Positions 33,341 through 41,940 of a DNA stretch of 64,000 nt are shown in pieces. The position numbers and the translations under genes were made by a program. The stretch lies in assembly GCA_052168355.1 (NCBI GenBank), contig JBQLZQ010000049.1, forward strand, positions 1 through 64,000, in the 5' to 3' direction. Every line of letters begins with the position of its first letter. Position 1 is the stretch's first letter. Below the pieces are notes generated by a model. It saw only the letters and a list, made by a program, of their open reading frames with translations. It was not told where the DNA came from and ran no database searches. The stretch comes from JBQLZQ01 sp052168355 (GTDB taxonomy: Bacteria > Pseudomonadota > Alphaproteobacteria > DSM-16000 > Inquilinaceae).

Positions 33341-34552
33341 ATGGACAAACCGACGATACGTGAAGTGGCCAAGCTGGCCGGTGTGGCCGTCGGAACCGTC
33401 TCGAACGTGTTGAACGATTCGGCCACGGTGCGCGATACCACCCGCGAAAAGGTCGAGATTGCCATGCGTCAACTCGGCTTTCGGCCCGACGCCATCGCCC
33501 GATCCCTGATCGCCCGCCGGGGCCGTGCCGGCACCGTCAAACCGGTGCCCGGGCGGCCGCGCTTATCGTCCATCGGCTATGTCAGCGTCGACTACACCGC
33601 GCGCATTGACCGGTTTCCCGACAATGGCGACCGCATAACGTCCCAGGGCATCAAGAAATCGCTGGGCGGCCCGGCCGCCAACGTGGCGGTGATGGCCGCC
33701 GGGTTGGGCGGGCGTTGCGCGCTGAATTGCGAGCTGATCACCGCGCTGGGCCCCGATCCCGATAGCGAATGGGCGCTGTCGGAGTTGGCAGAGAGAGGCG
33801 TGCGTGCCGTCACTATCCACCCCTACCGCGCCGGTCGGCTCAGCCGATGCATCGTCCTGGTCGACGAGACCGGCGCCAGGACCATCATCAACGAGCCGTT
33901 CGAACTGGCGCTGGACGATTTGACCCGGTATGTCGGCCGGTTTTCGGCGGGCGAGGCGCATTGCCTCCATATCGAGGGGTATCAGGTGCCGGCGGTCGTC
34001 GGCTTGTTGGGCGCCATGGATCCGCGCGGCATCCTGACCAGCGTTCACGCCACCGGCCTGCCGGCCGCATGGCACAGTCAGGATGGCCTAAGCAGGCTGC
34101 TTGATCATTTCGATGTCGTGTTCCTGAACCGGGACAGCGCGGCGGCGATGCTGGGCGGCGGGCTTGGCTCGGCTGAGGTGGTGGTCGGCATGGAGCGGGA
34201 ATTCCGCCGGTTGGCACCGCTGCGGAGGGCACGGCTGATGGTCGTCACCCTGGGGGCGGAAGGCGCGTTCATCTGTCCGTCGGCGTGTGCCGCTGAACAT
34301 ATTCCGGCCAACCCGGTGACGGTGGTGGATACCACGGGCGCGGGCGACACGTTCGTCGGTTGCTTCCTGGCCGCCTGGCTGAACGGCGACGATCCGATCG
34401 CCGCCGGCCGTTTGGCCACGGCCGCGGGCAGCCTCGCGGTAGCGGTCGAGGGCGCGCAGGGCGCGCGTATCACCATGGACATGCTGGCGTCCTATGGCAT
34501 CGCGACGGAACGGTCGCCGGGCGACGCGATTGCGGCGCAGGCGGCCGGCTAG
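33341..34552 (+). CDS. LacI-type DNA-binding domain fused to PfkB-family sugar kinase
   Basis: 403 residues from the ATG at 33341. Residues 1-60 are a complete LacI headpiece: PTIREVAKLAGVAVGTVSNV (helix-turn-helix), TTREKVEIAMRQLGFRPDAI and the hinge helix AIARSLIARR. The usual periplasmic-binding-protein-like sensor domain is absent. Instead, residues ~75-385 form a PfkB/ribokinase domain: IKKSLGGPAANVAVMAAGLG (N-terminal signature) and VVDTTGAGDTFVGCFLAAW with the anion hole and catalytic Asp at about 336. All key kinase motifs are kept, so it may both phosphorylate a sugar and sense it. It opens the operon and has its own operator upstream. Either a bifunctional kinase-repressor or a repressor that uses the kinase fold for ligand binding. 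Confidence 0.88.
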   Translation: MDKPTIREVAKLAGVAVGTVSNVLNDSATVRDTTREKVEIAMRQLGFRPDAIARSLIARRGRAGTVKPVPGRPRLSSIGYVSVDYTARIDRFPDNGDRITSQGIKKSLGGPAANVAVMAAGLGGRCALNCELITALGPDPDSEWALSELAERGVRAVTIHPYRAGRLSRCIVLVDETGARTIINEPFELALDDLTRYVGRFSAGEAHCLHIEGYQVPAVVGLLGAMDPRGILTSVHATGLPAAWHSQDGLSRLLDHFDVVFLNRDSAAAMLGGGLGSAEVVVGMEREFRRLAPLRRARLMVVTLGAEGAFICPSACAAEHIPANPVTVVDTTGAGDTFVGCFLAAWLNGDDPIAAGRLATAAGSLAVAVEGAQGARITMDMLASYGIATERSPGDAIAAQAAG

Positions 34553-34561
34553 GAGAGGGCG

Positions 34562-35347
34562 ATGCCGACCTTGCGCATGACCGGGATCATCAAACGCTTC
34601 GGTGGCGTGGTGGCCCTGGATGGCATCGATTTCGAGGTCGGCTCGGGAGAAGTCATGGCGCTGGTCGGGGATAATGGGGCGGGCAAATCGACGCTGATCA
34701 AGATCCTGGCCGGCGCCTACGAACCGGACGCCGGCGAAACCTTCTTCGGCGAACGGAAGGTCAGTTTTAAAAGCCCGCAGGACGCCTGGAACAGGGGCAT
34801 TGCAACAATTTATCAGGAACTGGCGCTGGCCGGGAAGATGATGATTCCCGACAACATCTTTCTCGGCCGCGAACTGCAGCGCCGGGTGCTGGGTATCCCG
34901 TTTCTCGATCGCCGGGCCATGCGGCGTCGCACGGCCGAACTGCTTGAGGATTTGGACGTCAATGTGCCCGACCTGGACGTCTGGGTGGAGTACCTGTCGG
35001 GCGGTCAGCGCCAAGGGGTAGCGATCGCCCGCGCCCTGAACATCGACGCCGAACTGATCGTGATGGATGAGCCGACGGCGGCGTTGGCGGTGGCCGAAGT
35101 ACGCAAGGTTCTGCAGTTCATCCGCCGCCTGCGCGAACAGGGCAAATCCGTGATCCTGATCTCGCACAACATCCAGGACGTGTTCGAGGTCTCGGACCGG
35201 ATCACGGTGTTGCGGCAGGGACGTTGTATCGGCGTGCGCGAGACGGAGCGGACCACGCCGGAGGAAATCATCGGCCTGATCACCGGCGCGGCCGCGATCG
35301 GCAGGGAACGGCAAGGAACGTCCACCGAAGGCCGCGGCGCAGCCTGA
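34562..35347 (+). CDS. sugar ABC transporter ATPase, single domain (FrcA-like)
   Basis: 261 residues, GGAGAG before the ATG. Walker A GDNGAGKSTLIKILAGAYEP, signature YLSGGQRQGVAIARALN, Walker B LIVMDEPTAALAV, H-loop LISHNIQDVFEV. RbsA-type ATPases usually carry two ABC domains (about 500 residues); this one has a single domain, as in FrcA of the rhizobial fructose system, so it must act as a homodimer. Starts ten bases after the fusion gene. Confidence 0.9.
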   Translation: MPTLRMTGIIKRFGGVVALDGIDFEVGSGEVMALVGDNGAGKSTLIKILAGAYEPDAGETFFGERKVSFKSPQDAWNRGIATIYQELALAGKMMIPDNIFLGRELQRRVLGIPFLDRRAMRRRTAELLEDLDVNVPDLDVWVEYLSGGQRQGVAIARALNIDAELIVMDEPTAALAVAEVRKVLQFIRRLREQGKSVILISHNIQDVFEVSDRITVLRQGRCIGVRETERTTPEEIIGLITGAAAIGRERQGTSTEGRGAA

Positions 35348-35397
35348 ACGTCGGCAACCGCGGTAATGTATAACCAGAGCAGAAGGAGGCTTTAAAA

Positions 35398-36384
35398 ATG
35401 AAACGGTTCAATGCAGTGCTCGGTGCCACGGCGGTGGCATTGGCGGGCTGGAGCGGCGCAGCCCTGGCCCAGGACGAAGCCAAGATCGCGTTTATCCCTC
35501 AGATCGCGGGCATCCCCTACTATGTCGCGATGGAGGAAGGGGCCAACCGGGCCGCCGCCGAACTGGGGGTGACGTACGTCCAGGAAGGACCGACCAGCAC
35601 CAATGCGGCCGACCAGCTCCGCATCTTCGAGAGCTTCGTCAACCAGGATTTCGACGTGATCGCCATCTCGCCGCTCGACGAGGAGAGCCTGAAACCGGCA
35701 ATTACGCGAGCGATTGAGGCCGGGATCGTCGTTTTGACATCGGACGCCGATGCACCCAACAGCGACCGCCAGTATTTCGTCGCACAGGCGCTGGACCGCG
35801 ACCTTGGATACACCTTGCTCGACGAGGCGGTGGCGCGGGTCGGGGACGAAGGCAAGATCGCCATCGTTTCCGACGCGCCGACCATCCAAAGCATGCAGAA
35901 CTGGATCGCGGCCATCCAGGAGCGGGCGGAAACGGCCTATCCGGGCCTTGAGATCGTGTCGGTGGATCATACCGACGGTACCGCCGCCCGCGCCTATCAG
36001 TTCGCCACCGACGCGATGACCCGCAATCCCGATCTGAAGGCGATCCTGGGAATGGCCTCCACCACCTGTCCGGGCATCGCCCAGGCCGTGGAGGCGGCCG
36101 ACGCCATCGGCTCGGTCCTCAGTGCGGGCTATTGTTCGCCCAACACCGCCCGCGACTACATCAAGAGCGGCGCCATGCCCTATTCGGTACTATGGAATCC
36201 CGCGGATCTCGGCTATCTGACCGTCTGGGTCGGGAAGCATCTGCTCGATGGCGGTGAGATCACCGAGACCATGGATGTCCCTGGCCTGTCTGCGCCGGTG
36301 ACATACATCGCGGAGGACGGCATCATCCTGCTCGGCCCGCCGACGGTATTCACGGCCGACAATGTGGATGAATTCGACTTTTAG
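35398..36384 (+). CDS. sugar ABC transporter substrate-binding protein (RbsB-like)
   Basis: 328 residues with a Sec signal (MKRFNAVLGATAVALAGWSG, then AALAQDEAK) and a strong AAGGAGG site. The periplasmic-binding-protein-1 fold is clear: KIAFIPQIAGIPYYVAMEEG, NQDFDVIAISPLDEESLKPA, GIVVLTSDADAPNSDRQYFV, KAILGMASTTCPGIAQAVEA. The family binds pentoses, hexoses, autoinducer-2 and related polyols. PQIAGIPYY resembles RhaS/LsrB-like binding proteins more than RbsB. Delivers the sugar to the two permeases downstream. Confidence 0.9.
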   Translation: MKRFNAVLGATAVALAGWSGAALAQDEAKIAFIPQIAGIPYYVAMEEGANRAAAELGVTYVQEGPTSTNAADQLRIFESFVNQDFDVIAISPLDEESLKPAITRAIEAGIVVLTSDADAPNSDRQYFVAQALDRDLGYTLLDEAVARVGDEGKIAIVSDAPTIQSMQNWIAAIQERAETAYPGLEIVSVDHTDGTAARAYQFATDAMTRNPDLKAILGMASTTCPGIAQAVEAADAIGSVLSAGYCSPNTARDYIKSGAMPYSVLWNPADLGYLTVWVGKHLLDGGEITETMDVPGLSAPVTYIAEDGIILLGPPTVFTADNVDEFDF

Positions 36385-36484
36385 ACCGGATGCAATGCCT
36401 GTCACGGACGCGCCGTTCGCCCCATCGATGGTGGCGGCGCGTCCTCCTTCTTGCCCCTAATCGCCGGCGGAACAGACTTTCCTC

Positions 36485-37468
36485 ATGATTTCGATCGCCG
36501 CGGACCGTTCCTCGCGCATCGCCGGTCAGGCGCAGCGTTTTCAGCGCGAGCTGCTGCTGGTCGTGGCCATTCTGGCCATCGGCGCGCTGTTCGCGGCGCA
36601 GTCCGAGTTCTTCCTGACGGAACGCAACCTGGTCACCGTGCTGCGCAACTCCGTCGATCTGGCGGTCATCTGCGCCGGCATGACCCTGGTCATCATCATG
36701 GGTGGCATCGATGTCAGCGTTGGCGGTATTCTCGCGGTCGCGGCGATCTTTATCGGCCGATCCTATCAGGCCGACTTGCCCGACGTGCTGGTGGTCCCCA
36801 TCGGCATCGCCGTCGGGGCCTTCTTCGGCGGCGTCAACGGCGTGATCTGCGCCAAGGCCCGAGTGCCGCCGATCATCGCCACTCTGGGTACCATGTATAT
36901 CTTCATCGCCGTTTTGTTCCTGGTCATCGGCGGTACCTGGATCAGCGGCCTGCCCAACAGCCTGTCCTTTCTGATCCGCGGCGACCTGTTTGGCGTGCCG
37001 GCGGGTGTGATCATCATCGCGTCCGTCTACGGTCTGTGCTGGCTGCTGCTGCGCCGCCAGGTCTGGGGCCGCCATCTGGTGGCCGTCGGCTGCGACGAAC
37101 GGGCGGCGCGTCTGGTCGGCATCAATGTGGATCGCATCAAGATCCAGGCCTACACGCTGCTCGGTGCCTTGGCCGGCTTCGCCGCCATTCTCTATGTCGC
37201 CCGACTGCGCAACGTTGAGGTCAATATCGGCACCAACATCGCGCTCGAAGCGATCGCTGCCACCATCCTGGGCGGCGCCAATATCCGCGGCGGTGTGGGC
37301 AGCCTGGCGGGCGCCCTGCTGGGAGTGTTCTTCATCAAGCTGGTGCAGAACGGGCTGGTGCTGATCGGTGTGTCGTCGCTGTGGGAGACCGTGGTGATCG
37401 GCGGCCTGCTGATCGTGGTGCTCACTCTCGACGCTGTCGAAAGCCGGCGCAAAGGGCTGCCAACATGA
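36485..37468 (+). CDS. sugar ABC transporter permease 1 (RbsC-like)
   Basis: 327 residues with 8-10 membrane segments. Family hallmarks: TLVIIMGGIDVSVGGILAVA, GAFFGGVNGVICAKARVPPI, IATLGTMYIF, and the coupling region GCDERAARLVGINVDRIKIQ. It lies 100 bp behind the binding-protein gene. With the next gene it probably forms a heterodimeric channel, as in LsrCD or the rhamnose transporter. Confidence 0.9.
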   Translation: MISIAADRSSRIAGQAQRFQRELLLVVAILAIGALFAAQSEFFLTERNLVTVLRNSVDLAVICAGMTLVIIMGGIDVSVGGILAVAAIFIGRSYQADLPDVLVVPIGIAVGAFFGGVNGVICAKARVPPIIATLGTMYIFIAVLFLVIGGTWISGLPNSLSFLIRGDLFGVPAGVIIIASVYGLCWLLLRRQVWGRHLVAVGCDERAARLVGINVDRIKIQAYTLLGALAGFAAILYVARLRNVEVNIGTNIALEAIAATILGGANIRGGVGSLAGALLGVFFIKLVQNGLVLIGVSSLWETVVIGGLLIVVLTLDAVESRRKGLPT

Positions 37469-38433
37469 TCCGGCGCGCGTTCCGCGACCCGATCCGCAAG
37501 CGGCTGGTGTTCCTGGTTGGCCTCTGGCTTCTCGCGATGCTGGTCAGCAGCCTGTTGTCGCCGCACTTCCTGCAGCCGGCCACCGTGCCCTACCTGCTGC
37601 AGTACGTGCCGATCCTGGGACTGCTCGGCATGGCCCAGACGGTCGTCATGCTGGCCGGTGGCCCAGGCATCGATCTGTCGGTCGGTTCGATGCTGTCGTT
37701 GATCGGTCTGGCCATCGCGGGGCTGCTCGGCCTGGGTCTGAACATCTATCTGGCCTGCGCTTTTGGTCTCGTCTTGGGCGGGGCCCTGGGCGCGGTTAAC
37801 GGGCTTCTGATTACGGTCGTCGGCATTCCGTCTTTGATGGCGACCCTGGCGACCCTTTTCGGCTATGGTGGTCTGGCTTTGGCGTTGACCGGGGGAACCC
37901 CGATCGGCGGGGTTCCCGACCATTTCGCCTGGCTCGGTCAGGGGCAGACCTTGGGCCTGCCGAACCATTTCCTGCTGGTATTCGTTCCGGTCGCGATCCT
38001 GCTGCATGTGATGTTGAACCATACTTCGATCGGAAGCCATATCTACGCCGCCGGCAACGACGAGCGCGCGGCCTATCTGGTGGGCGTCCGGGTCCGGCGC
38101 CTGCGCTTCGGCCTGTACTGCCTCAGCGGCGTGCTGGCGGCGCTGGGCGCGGTTATGATGCTGTCCTGGTTCCAGGCGGCCCGGCCCGATGCCGGCAAGG
38201 GCATGGAACTGCTTTCGGTGACCATCGCGGTGCTGGGCGGTACCCACATCTTCGGCGGGCTTGGACGGATCTCAGGCACAGTCGTCGCGATCCTGATCGT
38301 CACGACCCTGCAGGTCGGGCTGCAGCTGGCCAACATCTCCCAGGCCTGGCAACTTGCCGTTGTCGGCAGTCTTCTGATCGGCAGCGTGTTGGTCGACAAC
38401 GCCTTGGGCCGGCCGCGTCGGCGGGCGGCGTGA
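37465..38433 (+). CDS. sugar ABC transporter permease 2 (RbsC-like)
   Basis: 322 residues, overlapping the first permease by four bases. TVVMLAGGPGIDLSVGSMLS and GALGAVNGLLITVVGIPSLM are the permease hallmarks, GNDERAAYLVGVRVRRLRFG the coupling loop. Clearly paralogous to permease 1 but diverged, which supports a heterodimer rather than a recent duplication. Confidence 0.9.
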   Translation: MIRRAFRDPIRKRLVFLVGLWLLAMLVSSLLSPHFLQPATVPYLLQYVPILGLLGMAQTVVMLAGGPGIDLSVGSMLSLIGLAIAGLLGLGLNIYLACAFGLVLGGALGAVNGLLITVVGIPSLMATLATLFGYGGLALALTGGTPIGGVPDHFAWLGQGQTLGLPNHFLLVFVPVAILLHVMLNHTSIGSHIYAAGNDERAAYLVGVRVRRLRFGLYCLSGVLAALGAVMMLSWFQAARPDAGKGMELLSVTIAVLGGTHIFGGLGRISGTVVAILIVTTLQVGLQLANISQAWQLAVVGSLLIGSVLVDNALGRPRRRAA

Positions 38434-39368
38434 CCGTGCGGTTCCTGTGCGTCGGTGATCTCGATGTCGACCTGATGGCGACCGTGGCGCGGCTGCCCAG
38501 TTCCGACGACAAGGTGGCGGGCAGGCGCGTCGGCCTGACCGTAGGCGGCATGTCGGCAAATGTGGCGGTCGGTCTGTCCCGGCTGGGCTGCCCGTCGCGG
38601 CTGGTCGCGGCGATCGGCGACGACGATCACGGCGTCACCGCCGAACGGTGCCTCGAGGCCGAGCGTGTGGACACCCGCTTTCTGGTCCGGCGCCGCGACG
38701 TGGCGACCTTCATGTGCATCGTGCTGTTAACCGGCGACGGCGAAAAGTCGCTGGTCCGGCTGGAGACCGACGCCTATTTGCCCCGCGCGAACGAGGTTCC
38801 GGCCGATGCGTTCGTTGGCATCGATCACGTCCATCTGACGCTTGGCGACGCGGCTTTGGCCCGACACTGCATTGCGCAAGCCGGGGCCGTGGGCGCCACC
38901 GTGTCGCTGGACCTGGAAAAAGCCGATATACCGGACGATCCGGCGATCCTGTCGGAACTTCTGCCGCAGCTCGATTGGCTGTTCCTCAACGCCGCTAGCC
39001 GCGCGCATATCGAACACCGGCTCGGCGCTGATCTCCTTTCCATGACACCGCGGGTGGTGACCACGCTTGGCGCCGCCGGCAGCCGGATTGACGGCGATGG
39101 CGGGACGGCCCTGGCGACCGGCTACCGGGTCCCCGTGCGCGACAGCACCGGCGCCGGCGACGGTTTCGTGGCCGCCTTTCTCCACGCCCGGTTGATCGAA
39201 GGCCGGCCGGACGCAGAGGCTCTGCGCCGCGCCAACGCCGCCGCCGCCCTGGTTGTTCAGCAGTACGGGGCCCAGACGGGCCTGCCGACGGTTGCCGAAA
39301 TCGACCGGTTTTTGGCCCGGCAGTCGCCCGCCGTGGCCGCCCCGTCGCGTCGGGACCGGCATGCCTGA
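38430..39368 (+). CDS. PfkB-family carbohydrate kinase
   Basis: 312 residues, overlapping the permease stop by four bases. LTVGGMSANVAVGLSRLGCP is the N-terminal signature and VRDSTGAGDGFVAAFLHARL the C-terminal one, with the GAGD catalytic Asp. It is a second kinase beside the LacI-fused one, so the pathway may need two phosphorylations, for example on C1 and on the terminal carbon. No signal peptide; cytoplasmic. Confidence 0.9.
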   Translation: MTVRFLCVGDLDVDLMATVARLPSSDDKVAGRRVGLTVGGMSANVAVGLSRLGCPSRLVAAIGDDDHGVTAERCLEAERVDTRFLVRRRDVATFMCIVLLTGDGEKSLVRLETDAYLPRANEVPADAFVGIDHVHLTLGDAALARHCIAQAGAVGATVSLDLEKADIPDDPAILSELLPQLDWLFLNAASRAHIEHRLGADLLSMTPRVVTTLGAAGSRIDGDGGTALATGYRVPVRDSTGAGDGFVAAFLHARLIEGRPDAEALRRANAAAALVVQQYGAQTGLPTVAEIDRFLARQSPAVAAPSRRDRHA

Positions 39369-40371
39369 GCGCCGCCACGCCTATGCCGAGGTGATGGCCG
39401 CGCGCGGCCTCGCGCCGCCGGACGAGCGGACCATGCATCTGCTGTGGCAGATCGTCGATGAAGGAGTTCTCGGCGCCAGCAACCACGTCCGCTTGACCCA
39501 CGATCTGCTCCGCCATCTTATGGAGTCGGTCGCCGATCCGGACGAGGCGTGGCAGCGGGTGTCCGCAGCAGCGACCTTCATCGCCGAGACCCGCGGCGCG
39601 GAGGCGCCGATTGTCGGCAACGCCCTGCGCCTGCTGCTCGCCGGCCTGTCCGGCCTCCCGGCCGGCGACCGGCGTCAGGCCCTCGGCCTGAGGATCGAGA
39701 CGTGGCGGGAGGACTCCGACCGGCGGCTGGCCCGACTGGTCAATGCGGCGGTGGCGACCATCGGCGCCGGGCGCTCGATCGTCGCCTACGACTATTCCAG
39801 CACCGTGGCGGCCATCGTTGCCGCCCTGGCCGCCGGTGGACGGGTCACGGATGTAATCGTACCGGAAAGCCGCGCCATCGCCGGCGGCCGGCGCTATCTC
39901 GACGCCTTCGTACAGGTCGGAATTCCCATCCGGTACGTGCTGGATGCGGCGTTCGAGCATGTTCTGAGCGACCAGGCGGTCGTGCTGCTGGGGGCCGAGA
40001 GCGTGCGCTGCGACGGCAGCCTGACCAACACCATCGGCAGCCGGCCGTTGGCGCGGCTGGCGCGGTGGCGCGGCTGCCCGGTCTACGGCTGCACCGATCT
40101 GCTCAAGCTTGACCTCCGATCCTACCGCGGTCATTTCGCCGAGCCTTCCGTGCGCAAGTTCGACCATCTGCTCGACGGCGTCGCGTTGCCCGACGGCGCG
40201 GCGGTGACGACGGTGTCGCCGGAACTGGAGGTCGTGCCGCCGGGGCTGCTGACCGGGTTTCTGACCGATCACGGCCTGGTGCCGCCCGCCGCGATCTGGG
40301 GACTGGGACGGGATCTGTTCGACGTTGCGACCGGCATCGTCGATGCCGCGCCAGCGGACGTCGGCTCATGA
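39361..40371 (+). CDS. eIF2B-alpha-like / sugar-1-phosphate isomerase-family protein
   Basis: 336 residues, overlapping the kinase by eight bases. An N-terminal helical domain (1-125) precedes a Rossmann-like domain with SIVAYDYSSTVAAIVAAL, DVIVPESRAIAGGRRYLDAF and LLGAESVRCDGSLTNTIGSR. This is the IF-2B fold shared by MtnA, ribose-1,5-bisphosphate isomerase and eIF2B. The isomerases need a Cys and the Asp of a GAD motif; here the positions read YDYSS (143-147) and GAE (211-213), as in the non-catalytic eIF2B alpha subunit, which binds sugar phosphates. It may therefore be a sugar-phosphate sensor or use another mechanism. Confidence 0.8.
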   Translation: MPERRHAYAEVMAARGLAPPDERTMHLLWQIVDEGVLGASNHVRLTHDLLRHLMESVADPDEAWQRVSAAATFIAETRGAEAPIVGNALRLLLAGLSGLPAGDRRQALGLRIETWREDSDRRLARLVNAAVATIGAGRSIVAYDYSSTVAAIVAALAAGGRVTDVIVPESRAIAGGRRYLDAFVQVGIPIRYVLDAAFEHVLSDQAVVLLGAESVRCDGSLTNTIGSRPLARLARWRGCPVYGCTDLLKLDLRSYRGHFAEPSVRKFDHLLDGVALPDGAAVTTVSPELEVVPPGLLTGFLTDHGLVPPAAIWGLGRDLFDVATGIVDAAPADVGS

Positions 40372-41438
40372 ACGAGACCATGCGCCGCGAGATCGTCGGC
40401 CAGCCGGACCTGTTGACCCGGTTGCTTCCGGCGCTGCGAGCGGCCGTCGAGGGGCTGACGCTGAGCACGGGACGCATCTTTTCCGGGGGCTGCGGCGACA
40501 GCGCCTTTGCCGCCGGTGCTGCGGCCGGACTGTTCGCTGCCGCGGGGATCGATTATCGGCCTGCCAGCGCCATGGACCTGGCCTTCCACGCACCGCTGGC
40601 GCCGGGCGACCTGGTCGTGCTGATGTCGATCTCCGGCGGCACCAGACGCACCGTCCAGGCGGCACGGCGCAGCCGGGCTGCGGGGGCGCGGACCCTCGCC
40701 GTCACCTGCAATGCCGAAAGCCCGCTTGCCCGGACCTGCGACCAATGCCTGATCCTGCCGTTCACGCCGCTCAGCCGGCGCACACCGCACACCGCGGACT
40801 ATCTGGCGACGCTGCTGGCTCTGGCTGTGCTGGCCGAGCGGTGCGGTGGGCGGCGAAACGATGCGCTCGACCGGCTCCCGGACGTGCTCGCGGAGGTTGT
40901 CGACAGGACCGGTGCCGGGGCCGCTGCCCTGGTCCGTGCCGCCCCATCGGCGGCCGGGGTGGCGAAGCTGTTTATCCTGGGGCAGGGGCCCAACCTGGCG
41001 ACCGCCCATTACATCGCCGCCAAGTTTCACGAGGCGGGCGGCCTGGCCGGGCTCGCCGGCGAGACCGAGAACTTCGTCCACGGCATGAACTTCATGGTCG
41101 AGCCGCAGGACGTCGTCTGCGTGATCGGCGGCGATGGTCCCGGCGCTTTCCGGGCCGCGGAACTGTTGCCAGGTCTGACCGGGCTGTGCCGGCAGGTCGT
41201 GGCTATCGGTGGCGATGGAGAGCCCCTGGACGATGTCATCACCCTGGCCTGGCCATCGCTCCGCTCTTCGCTCAGCGTATTTCCCGCGGCTGTTATCGGC
41301 CAGGTTCTGTGTTTGGCCTGGGCGACGGCGTTCCGTCTCGATGTCGAGGCGCCGCGGGCAGGCAGGCCAGGCGGCGATCTGCATATGAACGTGCAGCGTG
41401 CCTGGATGACGCAGACGCCCGACGGGTCGACGCCGTGA
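40368..41438 (+). CDS. double-SIS-domain sugar-phosphate protein
   Basis: 356 residues, overlapping the previous stop by four bases. First SIS domain: GRIFSGGCGDSAFAAGAAAG and VVLMSISGGTRRTVQAARRS with the phosphosugar-binding SISGG loop. Second: LFILGQGPNLATAHYIAAKF and ETENFVHGMNFMVEPQDVVC, resembling the isomerase half of GlmS and the AgaS group. It lacks the GlmS glutaminase domain. Likely an isomerase, deaminase or sensor of a (amino)sugar phosphate. Last gene of the cluster. Confidence 0.86.
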   Translation: MNETMRREIVGQPDLLTRLLPALRAAVEGLTLSTGRIFSGGCGDSAFAAGAAAGLFAAAGIDYRPASAMDLAFHAPLAPGDLVVLMSISGGTRRTVQAARRSRAAGARTLAVTCNAESPLARTCDQCLILPFTPLSRRTPHTADYLATLLALAVLAERCGGRRNDALDRLPDVLAEVVDRTGAGAAALVRAAPSAAGVAKLFILGQGPNLATAHYIAAKFHEAGGLAGLAGETENFVHGMNFMVEPQDVVCVIGGDGPGAFRAAELLPGLTGLCRQVVAIGGDGEPLDDVITLAWPSLRSSLSVFPAAVIGQVLCLAWATAFRLDVEAPRAGRPGGDLHMNVQRAWMTQTPDGSTP

Positions 41439-41898
41439 GGTCAAGGGCCGTGCAACGTTCTGCCATCGGTTTTTCCTGCGGCAGGGCTTTCCGTCCCTTA
41501 CCCATCCGGGAACCGAAGCAAAGATCCAGCAGCCGCGATCGGGGTGTGAGCGGAACGTGGAATGCGATTGTGCAGTCCAGCCTGTTCCCATGACATAGGT
41601 GACACCCTCGAGCTGAACGGGTTGTCGATGGTTTGCAGTGTTCTTTGTTCCAGGTCGATACATCCCTGATCGTAGGTCATGAAGTCGGCGAGTCAGAGCC
41701 TGTCGTCGACCCGTTTGATGCCGACCGTCAGTCCTGCGAAGACTGTTGAGAAATGGACTATCTTGCGACCCCTGCAGATGCGCCCGCAGGTGGTGAAGGG
41801 GGCGGTTTTGTCGGGAAGGGCACTCGAACTCAGGGATGCCGCGAAAGGGCCTGACCTGCCCCCGGAACGGGCCAGAATTATTAGCTTTGCCTCAAAAT
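41439..41898. other. intergenic region with a possible transposase scrap
   Basis: 460 bp between the sugar cluster and the repair gene. On the minus strand around 41590-41710 a short stretch reads FMTYDQGCIDLEQRTLQ, reminiscent of the TYDQG segment of IS30-type DDE transposases, but frames are broken and nothing flanks it. No clear terminator for the sugar cluster was found. Confidence 0.3.
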
Positions 41899-41913
41899 GT
41901 TCTTGATTTGTTC
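41899..41913. promoter_or_regulatory. LexA (SOS) box
   Basis: GTTCTTGATTTGTTC, an exact GTTC-N7-GTTC direct repeat, the LexA site of alphaproteobacteria. It lies 27 bases upstream of the ATG of the endonuclease III-like gene, in an AT-richer patch suitable for a promoter. Confidence 0.75.
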
Positions 41914-41940
41914 GATTTCACAATCCATTCTTCGGCGATC

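Noticed and set aside
39361..40371. Annotation as methylthioribose-1-phosphate or ribose-1,5-bisphosphate isomerase
   Set aside because: The Cys and the GAD aspartate of those enzymes are replaced, so the specific enzyme name is not supported.
41590..41710. TYDQG stretch as a full IS30 transposase
   Set aside because: Only about 15 residues match, frames are broken and no terminal repeats flank it. Kept only as a low-confidence remark.
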